Assembly: GCA_963807925.1 (NCBI GenBank)
Contig: CAWEDP010000002.1
Location: forward strand, 992,001 to 1,056,000
DNA length: 64,000 nt
Direction of reading: 5' to 3'
From: CAWEDP01 sp963807925
GTDB lineage: Bacteria > Acidobacteriota > Vicinamibacteria > Vicinamibacterales > CAVVIG01
Notes under the pieces: generated by a model
The model's database searches: none
What the model was told of the DNA's origin: nothing
What the model saw: only the letters and a program-made list of their open reading frames with translations
Shown here: positions 58,134-64,000 of the stretch, piece by piece
How the letters are laid out: the number at the start of each line of letters is the position of its first letter
Numbering within the stretch: position 1 is the stretch's first letter
Program-made: the position numbers and the translations under genes

Positions 58134-59783
58134 ATGTCCACAGACGCGACGAACCTGGCGGGGGGACTGCACGCCGAGCCGGTGGAGCTCGGCGCCGGCG
58201 AGCGGGCGATTGAGCTCGACCAGGCCCGCCGCCTGGCGGAGCGGTACCGTCTCGAGTTCGTCGACATGGACGCGTTCCGAATCGACCAGGAGCTCTTCCG
58301 GTCGATTCCGGCGGATCTGATGCTGCGCTACGGGTTCGTGCCGCACCGGCGCGAGGGCCGGACGCTCGTCATCGTCGTCTCCGATCCGACGGATCTGCCG
58401 ATGATCGACGAGCTCGGCGTCCTCCTCGCGACGCCGATCAGGGTGACGGTCGGGGCGCCCTCTGCGATCGAGTCCATTCTCAAGAAGAGCGAGAGCTCGA
58501 CGCGCGTGCTGGAAGAGGCGACCGAGAGCTTCCAGCTCCAGCTGCTCAAGGAAGAGGAGAACGGCGACGAGAGCCTGACGGTCGAACGGCTGACGAGCGA
58601 CATCAGCCCGGTCATCCGGCTGGTCGACTCGACGATCTACACCGCCATCCAGCGCCGGGCGAGCGACATTCACATCGAGACGCAGGACGATGCGGTCCAC
58701 GTCAAGTACCGCATCGACGGCGTGCTGCAGCCGGCGATGCGGCCGATCGCCAAGCAGTTTCACAGCTCGATCATCTCCCGCATCAAGGTGATGGCCGAGC
58801 TCGACATCGCCGAGAAGCGGGTGCCGCAGGACGGACGCTTCAAGCTGCGGATGCCCGGCAAGACGATCGACTTCCGCGTCTCGATCATGCCGAGCGTCCA
58901 TGGCGAGGATTCGGTGATCCGCATCCTGGACAAGGAATCGATCAGCGAGCAGTTCACCGAGCTGCGGCTCGACATCCTGGGATTCCCCGACGCGGAGCTG
59001 AAGCGGTTCCGGAAGTACATCGCGGAGCCCTACGGGATGGTGCTGGTCACCGGCCCGACCGGGAGCGGCAAGACGACCACCCTGTACGCCGCGCTGTCGG
59101 AGATCAAGTCGATCGAGGACAAGATCATCACCATCGAGGACCCGGTCGAGTACCAGCTGCGCGGCATCACGCAGATCCCGATCAACGAGAAGAAGGGACT
59201 GACCTTCGCCCGCGGCCTCCGGTCGATCCTGCGCCACGATCCGGACAAGATCATGGTCGGCGAGATCCGCGACTCGGAGACCGCGCAGATCGCCATCAAC
59301 TCGGCGCTCACCGGCCATCTGGTGTTCACGACGGTCCACGCCAACAACGTGCTCGACGTGCTGGGACGCTTCCTCAACATGGGCGTCGAGCCGTATCAGT
59401 TCGTGTCCGCGCTGAACTGCGTCCTCGCGCAACGGCTGGTGCGGACCATCTGCCTGCACTGCAAGCGTCCGACGAAGGTGTCGCGCCAGGCGCTCGAGGA
59501 GTCGGCGCTCGATCCGGCGCTCGACCAGACGCACACCTTCTACGAGGGGATCGGCTGCATCGAGTGCGGCGGGACCGGCTACAAGGGCCGGACCGCGATC
59601 TGCGAGCTGCTCGATCTCACGGATCGGATTCGCGAGATGATTCTGGAGAGGCGCCCGACCTCCGAGATCAAGAAGGCCGCGCGCGACGAGGGCATGCGGT
59701 TCCTCCGCGAGTCGGCGGTGGAACGCGTGCTCGAGGGGTCCACGACCCTGCGTGAAATCAACAAGGTGACCTTCGTCGAATGA
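58134..59783 (+). CDS. pilB: Type IV pilus assembly ATPase PilB (GspE family)
   Basis: The 549-residue hexameric ATPase powers pilus extension. An N-terminal MshEN-like domain (residues 10-150) comes first. The ATPase core has Walker A GPTGSGKTTTLYA, the Asp box ITIEDPVEYQ, GEIRDSETA, the His box LTGHLVFTTVHAN and a four-Cys zinc site (CLHC, CIEC). ATG 58134 is chosen; a GTG at 58122 is in frame. It ends in ATGA overlapping pilM. Confidence 0.95.
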   Translation: MSTDATNLAGGLHAEPVELGAGERAIELDQARRLAERYRLEFVDMDAFRIDQELFRSIPADLMLRYGFVPHRREGRTLVIVVSDPTDLPMIDELGVLLATPIRVTVGAPSAIESILKKSESSTRVLEEATESFQLQLLKEEENGDESLTVERLTSDISPVIRLVDSTIYTAIQRRASDIHIETQDDAVHVKYRIDGVLQPAMRPIAKQFHSSIISRIKVMAELDIAEKRVPQDGRFKLRMPGKTIDFRVSIMPSVHGEDSVIRILDKESISEQFTELRLDILGFPDAELKRFRKYIAEPYGMVLVTGPTGSGKTTTLYAALSEIKSIEDKIITIEDPVEYQLRGITQIPINEKKGLTFARGLRSILRHDPDKIMVGEIRDSETAQIAINSALTGHLVFTTVHANNVLDVLGRFLNMGVEPYQFVSALNCVLAQRLVRTICLHCKRPTKVSRQALEESALDPALDQTHTFYEGIGCIECGGTGYKGRTAICELLDLTDRIREMILERRPTSEIKKAARDEGMRFLRESAVERVLEGSTTLREINKVTFVE

Positions 59784-60739
59784 CCCTGCTGTCCACCCTG
59801 CGCCGCCCGACGCCGCCGGCCGTGGCCGTCGAGCTGTCGGCCGGCTGCGTGTCGGCGGCCGAGATCGACGTGCGTCGCGGCCGCGCGATCGTGACGGCGC
59901 ACGCCAGCGAGCCGCTGGCCGAAGGCGTCATCGTGCCGTCGCTCACCGCCGCCAATATTCTCGATCGGCCGGCGGTGATCGGCGCGCTCGGGCGCGTCCT
60001 CGACCGCATGGGCGGACGGCCGCGCCGTCTCGGCCTGATCATCCCGGATCCGGCCGTCAAGGTGTCGCTCGTGCGCCTCGAGCATGTGCCGCCCAAGCGG
60101 CAGGATCTGGACAAGGTGGTGCAGTGGCAGGTCCGGAAGACGGCGCCGTTCCCCGTCGACCAGGCGCAGCTCAGCTACACGGCGGGCGCCAGCGCGTCCG
60201 ACGGCTCCGACTTCGTCGTGTGCCTGGCGCGCCGCGACATCGTCGCCGAGTATGAAGGCGTGTGCCTCGAGCTCGGCTCCCACCCGGGTGTGGTCGATCT
60301 CGCCACCTTCAACATCGCCAATGCAGTGCTCGCCGGATCCACTCCGCCCCAGGGCGACTGGCTGCTCGTGCACGTCGCCGACGATTACGCCTCCATCGCC
60401 ATCCTGCGGGGCGCGCAGCTGATGTTCTTCAGAAACCGGATCGCGAACACCGAAGGCACGTTTGCCGATCTCGTCCATCAAACGGCGATGTACTACGAGG
60501 ACCGCCTCGGCGGCGGCGGTCTCGGACGGGTGGTCCTCGCCGGCGGCGCCCGGACGCGGCGCGGGCAGGAGTTCGCGGAGGTCCGCCGCAGTCTGGCGGA
60601 TCGCCTGACGAGCCCGATCGACGCGGTCGATCCACGCGATGCGGCAGCGCTGACCGATCGCATAGCCGCCTCGCCGGCGCTCCTCGACACGCTGGCGCCG
60701 CTCGTCGGTCTGCTCGTGCGCGGAAGCGAGGCGGCATGA
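59780..60739 (+). CDS. pilM: Type IV pilus biogenesis protein PilM
   Basis: The 319-residue actin-like cytoplasmic protein links to PilN. It shows VAVELSAGCVSAAEIDV at the N-terminus, LGLIIPDPAVKVSLVRLEHVPPKRQDL, and QWQVRKTAPFPVDQAQLSY. The start overlaps the pilB stop (ATGA), and its stop overlaps the pilN start in the same way. Confidence 0.85.
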   Translation: MTLLSTLRRPTPPAVAVELSAGCVSAAEIDVRRGRAIVTAHASEPLAEGVIVPSLTAANILDRPAVIGALGRVLDRMGGRPRRLGLIIPDPAVKVSLVRLEHVPPKRQDLDKVVQWQVRKTAPFPVDQAQLSYTAGASASDGSDFVVCLARRDIVAEYEGVCLELGSHPGVVDLATFNIANAVLAGSTPPQGDWLLVHVADDYASIAILRGAQLMFFRNRIANTEGTFADLVHQTAMYYEDRLGGGGLGRVVLAGGARTRRGQEFAEVRRSLADRLTSPIDAVDPRDAAALTDRIAASPALLDTLAPLVGLLVRGSEAA

Positions 60740-61302
60740 TCGGCATCAATCTCGCCACGCGTCCCTTCTACAACGAGCGGGCCGTGCGCCTGGGCCTGGT
60801 GGCGGTCGGCGTCATCGCGATCGCCGCTACCGGATTCAACCTCACGCGCATCGCGCAGCTGTCGCGGCGCGATACGCGCATGGCCACCGAGGCAGCGCGC
60901 GATCAGGCGGCGGCGGCCGACCTCCGGAATCGCGCGGCCCGGCTGCGAGCCAGCGTGGACCCGCGGCTCGTCGCCACGGCGTCGGCCGACGCGAGGCAGG
61001 CCAACGAGCTGATCGACCGGCGGACGTTTTCGTGGACCGAGCTGTTCAACAGGTTCGAGATGGCGCTGCCCGACGACGTGCGGTTCACCGCGGTCAGGCC
61101 GAGACTCGATCCGAAGCGCGGCATCGTCGTCACCATCATCGTGGCCGCGAAATCGGTGGAGGACGTGAACGCGCTCATCGACAATCTGCAGGCGAGCGGC
61201 CCGTTCTCCGAGCTGGAGAAACGCGACGAACGCGTGGACCAGCAGAGCCAGCAGCTGCTCGCGACGGTGGAATGCGTCTACACGCCCACCGCAGGACGAT
61301 GA
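60736..61302 (+). CDS. pilN: Type IV pilus assembly protein PilN
   Basis: The 188-residue bitopic membrane protein has the conserved start INLATRPFYNERAVRL with the PilM-binding motif INLxxRP, a hydrophobic helix (residues 18-37) and a periplasmic part with coiled-coil character. ATG 60736 overlaps the pilM TGA. Confidence 0.87.
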   Translation: MIGINLATRPFYNERAVRLGLVAVGVIAIAATGFNLTRIAQLSRRDTRMATEAARDQAAAADLRNRAARLRASVDPRLVATASADARQANELIDRRTFSWTELFNRFEMALPDDVRFTAVRPRLDPKRGIVVTIIVAAKSVEDVNALIDNLQASGPFSELEKRDERVDQQSQQLLATVECVYTPTAGR

Positions 61303-61312
61303 GAGTGCGGCC

Positions 61313-61885
61313 ATGACGCTGCTCAGGCGGATTCTGACGGAGAAGCGCGCGGCGATCGTGCCGCTGGCGCTGCTGATCCTCGTCGACGTCCTGGCCTACG
61401 TGCTCGTCGTCTACCCGCTCGAGCGGCGGGCGGCCGGCGCCGCCGATCGGGCGGCGAACTCGGCGGCCGCGCTCCGGGCGGCCGGGCGCGATCACGACGC
61501 CGCGCGCGCCGTCCTCACCGGTCGCGCCCGTGCCCAGCAGGAGCTCGCCACGTTCTACGACAAGGTGCTCCCGGCGGATTTCATCGCCGCCCGCAGCATC
61601 ACGTATTCCCGTCCGCCGGCGCTCGCGAGGAAGGCGAACCTGCAGTACTCCGGCGGCTCGTTCGCCATCGATCAGACGCTGAAAGAGGGGCGCGTCGGCC
61701 GGCTCGTGACCAAGATCGCGCTGCAGGGCGACTACGAGAGCCTGCGCCGGTTCATCTTCGATCTCGAAACGGCGCCCGAGTTCATCATCATCGACAGCGT
61801 GGCGCTGGCGCAGGGCGACGCCAGCAAGCCGCTGACCTTCGACATCGAGCTGTCCACCTACTTCCGCAGACCCAATGGCTCCTGA
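61313..61885 (+). CDS. pilO: Type IV pilus assembly protein PilO-like
   Basis: The 190-residue protein has an N-terminal transmembrane segment (about 14-34), a coiled-coil part and a periplasmic ferredoxin-like domain with FYDKVLPADF and LVTKIALQGDYESLRRFIFDLETAPEFIIID, as in PilO. It lies 10 bases after pilN and overlaps the next gene by 11 bases. Confidence 0.8.
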   Translation: MTLLRRILTEKRAAIVPLALLILVDVLAYVLVVYPLERRAAGAADRAANSAAALRAAGRDHDAARAVLTGRARAQQELATFYDKVLPADFIAARSITYSRPPALARKANLQYSGGSFAIDQTLKEGRVGRLVTKIALQGDYESLRRFIFDLETAPEFIIIDSVALAQGDASKPLTFDIELSTYFRRPNGS

Positions 61886-62441
61886 CCGTCGAAAGCAGAT
61901 CCTGCTGGCGGCGCTCGTCGGGGTGCTCCTGGTGGTGGCGAGCCGCGTCTGGCGCACGTCCGTGATTCCGTTGCCGTCGTCCAATGGAGCAGCGGCGCGG
62001 GCAGCCGCCGGGGCGGACCGGCGCGAGACGCCGGCGCCGACCGCCGGGGTCCCCGATGTGCACCTGGACGCGCTGAAGGAGGCGCGGGGGGAGCCCGACG
62101 GCGTGCCGCGCAATCTGTTCCGGTTCAAGCCGAAGGCGCCGCCCCCTGCCCCCGTGCAGGCCGCGCGCGCCGGCGCGCCGGTGGCGCCGCCGGTCAGCGC
62201 GCCGACCGGGCCGCCGCCGCCGCCGCCGATTGCGCTGAAGTTCATCGGGATCGTGGAGCGGGCCAACCGCTCCGAGCGTCTTGCCGTGCTCAGCGACGGG
62301 CGTGGCGGGTCGCCAATCTCCGGCAAGGAAGGCGATATCATCGAGGGCCGCTTCCGGATCCTGCGCATCGGCAACGAATCCATCGAGATGGCGTACCTCG
62401 ACGGCCGCGGACGCCAGACGATTCGGCTGTCCGGCAGTTGA
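61875..62441 (+). CDS. Inner-membrane linker of the pilus secretin, PilP-like
   Basis: The 188-residue protein has one N-terminal hydrophobic segment (about 7-24), a Pro/Ala-rich middle (residues 60-120) and a C-terminal beta domain with PIALKFIGIVERANRSERLAVLSDG, EGDIIEGRFRILRIGNESIEMAYLDGRG. The pattern resembles PilP or GspC HR domains, which connect PilN/O to the secretin. The place in the operon supports PilP. Its identity as PilP is inferred from context and order. Confidence 0.7.
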   Translation: MAPDRRKQILLAALVGVLLVVASRVWRTSVIPLPSSNGAAARAAAGADRRETPAPTAGVPDVHLDALKEARGEPDGVPRNLFRFKPKAPPPAPVQAARAGAPVAPPVSAPTGPPPPPPIALKFIGIVERANRSERLAVLSDGRGGSPISGKEGDIIEGRFRILRIGNESIEMAYLDGRGRQTIRLSGS

Positions 62442-62492
62442 CGTCGGGCAGCGGACGCCGAAGGGAATCGGAACCGCAGATTCGAGAAGCTC

Positions 62493-64000
62493 ATGATGAA
62501 ACGGCTGGGGACACTCGCGGGCGTCGTCGGGATCGCGCTGTTGGTCGGCGGCTGCGCCGCCAGCCGGGCCTTTCGCCAGGGCGACGCCGCCACGCGCAGC
62601 GGCGACCTCGATCAGGCGGTCGCGGCGTATCGTCGCGCCGTGCTCGCCGACCCCGACAGCACGCGATACAAGATTTCGCTGGAGCGCGCAATGCAGGCGG
62701 CGTCGCGGATGCACCTGGACCGCGCGCAGAAGTTCGAGCAGCAGGATCAGCTCGAGGCAGCGCTTGGCGAGGTACAGGGCCGCCAGCGAGTACGATCCGA
62801 GCAATCGCGGCATCGCCACCAAGGTCGCCGCCATCGAGAAGACGCTTCGCGATCGGCTGGAGGCATCGCGGCCGACGCCGCCCGGCCAGCAACTGCGCGA
62901 CCGCGTCCGCGCCGCATCCGCCGAGCCCATCCTCAACCCGACGATCGATCGGCTGAATCTGACCTTCACCAACACCGGGTTCAAGGACGTCCTCAACTTC
63001 ATCGCAAACGCCAGCGGCATCAACGTGACCTACGACCGCGAGGTCGTCGATCGACCGATGTCGATCCAGATCAACGACGTGACGGTCGAGCAGGCGCTCA
63101 ACCAGATCATGGCGATGAACCAGCTCTCGTACAAGATCGTCAACCCGACGTCGATCTTCGTCTTCCAGGATCTCGCGAACAAGCACCAGCAGTACGACGA
63201 GCAGGTGATTCGCACCTTCTTCATCCAGCACGCGGACGTGACCGAGCTGGGTCAGATTCTGAGCGCCATCATCCGCCTGCCCAACATCGCCGTCCAGCCG
63301 GTCATCTCGTTCAACAAGACCAACAACACGATGACCATCCGCGCCAGCACGACGGTCATGCAGATTCTCGAGAAGGTCATCGAGGCGAACGACAAGCCGC
63401 GAGCCGAGCTGGTGTTCGACATCGAGATCCTCGAGGTCGACCGCGATCGGGCGAAGACCTACGGGCTGAACCTGTCGGAGTTCGCGCTGGGCGCCGTCTT
63501 CTCGCCGGAGGTCTCCCCCGGCGCGACGACCACCGCCGCCACGACGGGGACCGGGACCGGCACCACCACGACGACCACAGGGCGATCGACGTCGCCGAGC
63601 GCCGTCGTGTCGCCGCCGCCGTTCAACCTGAACACGATCTCGCGCGGCGTGTCGACCGCCGACTTCTACCTGGCCGTGCCGACCGCCGTGGTGCGCGCGC
63701 TCGAGAGCGACACGCATTCGCGGCTGCTGGCCAAGCCGCAGCTGCGCGGCGCCGAAGGCGCGAAGCTGACGCTGAACCTCGGGACACAGGTCCCGATCGT
63801 GACGACCAGCTATACGCCCATCGCCACCGGGGGCGCCGGCGTCAATCCGCTCAACTCGTTCAACCTCAAGGACGTCGGGATCAACATCGACATCACCCCG
63901 CGCGTGACGCTCGACGGCGACATCCTCCTGGATCTGAACGTCGAGAGCAACGCGCAGGGACCGGACAAGAACGTCGCCGGGGCGAACTACCCGTCCTTCA
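62493..64000 (+). CDS. pilQ: Type IV pilus/type II secretin (PilQ/GspD-like), frameshifted and cut by the window end
   Basis: The N-terminus has a lipobox (LLVGGC) followed by a TPR-like helical region (AVAAYRRAVLADPDSTRYK). An STN/N0 domain then follows (LNLTFTNTGFKDVLNFIANASGINVTYD), N domains, and the secretin core (DIEILEVDRDRAKTYGLNLSEF, LLAKPQLRGAEGAKLTLNLGTQVPIV). The frame changes at 62771/62772, where an extra G precedes TAC: the first part ends AALGE, the second begins YRAASEYDPSN. Removing one G restores a continuous protein. The end lies outside the window. Confidence 0.9.
   Translation, partial: MMKRLGTLAGVVGIALLVGGCAASRAFRQGDAATRSGDLDQAVAAYRRAVLADPDSTRYKISLERAMQAASRMHLDRAQKFEQQDQLEAALGEVQGRQRVRSEQSRHRHQGRRHREDASRSAGGIAADAARPATARPRPRRIRRAHPQPDDRSAESDLHQHRVQGRPQLHRKRQRHQRDLRPRGRRSTDVDPDQRRDGRAGAQPDHGDEPALVQDRQPDVDLRLPGSREQAPAVRRAGDSHLLHPARGRDRAGSDSERHHPPAQHRRPAGHLVQQDQQHDDHPRQHDGHADSREGHRGERQAASRAGVRHRDPRGRPRSGEDLRAEPVGVRAGRRLLAGGLPRRDDHRRHDGDRDRHHHDDHRAIDVAERRRVAAAVQPEHDLARRVDRRLLPGRADRRGARARERHAFAAAGQAAAARRRRREADAEPRDTGPDRDDQLYAHRHRGRRRQSAQLVQPQGRRDQHRHHPARDARRRHPPGSERREQRAGTGQERRRGELPVL

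Overview
The window is a high-GC chromosomal segment from a Gram-negative bacterium, densely packed with genes. I infer an acidobacterium, perhaps of the Vicinamibacteria. The reasons are the composition, the FG-GAP protein with repeated FRPSTGAW motifs, the TPR-type lipoprotein secretin, the many NtrC-family regulators and the lone BMC shell gene. No marker gene here proves this. I found no tRNA, rRNA, CRISPR array, insertion sequence or prophage; the only RNA gene is rnpB.

Layout. 1-5700: end of a polyprenyl synthase, ligA, an HtrA protease, an NtrX-like regulator and RNase P RNA. 5700-24000: a surface-polysaccharide region with a sugar epimerase, APS kinase, a 1287-residue sulfotransferase/glycosyltransferase fusion, a double methyltransferase, three more glycosyltransferases, a Wzm/Wzt-type exporter and wecB. 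Inside it lie an STN-like secreted protein, an FG-GAP repeat protein and a pair of paralogous small secreted proteins of a family I do not recognise. 24300-27350: a ComEA-like protein, a type IV pilin-like protein, a PilZ protein and an AAA+ regulator that lacks GAFTGA. 27400-32900: the glycine cleavage genes gcvT, gcvH and gcvP, then a class IV aminotransferase. 33000-40650: NAD(P)HX repair, tsaE, guaB, secA and an M23 peptidase. 40900-46050: an NAD-dependent formate dehydrogenase operon (fdsGBAD). 46180-51310: comM, a hybrid kinase with degenerate ATP-binding motifs, and an MltD-like transglycosylase. 51600-53665: a two-gene microcompartment locus (aldehyde dehydrogenase and BMC-H shell protein). 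53700-64000: a GT39 protein, a lipoprotein, a transglycosylase and the type IV pilus operon pilC-B-M-N-O-P followed by a secretin cut by the window end.

Four genes (gcvT, gcvH, the 56 kb transglycosylase and the secretin) each carry a single-base frameshift. Restoring one base gives a canonical protein in every case. Three of the four are a doubled base beside an AGTAC sequence, and the fourth can be explained the same way, so systematic sequencing error at a motif is likely, though real mutation is not excluded.

How the genes may work together. APS kinase could supply PAPS to the sulfotransferase domain of the large glycosyltransferase, which would give a sulfated exported glycan; this is inference. 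The pilin, PilZ and regulator genes and the pil operon point to pilus-based motility or secretion. Formate dehydrogenase and the glycine cleavage system both feed one-carbon and NADH metabolism.
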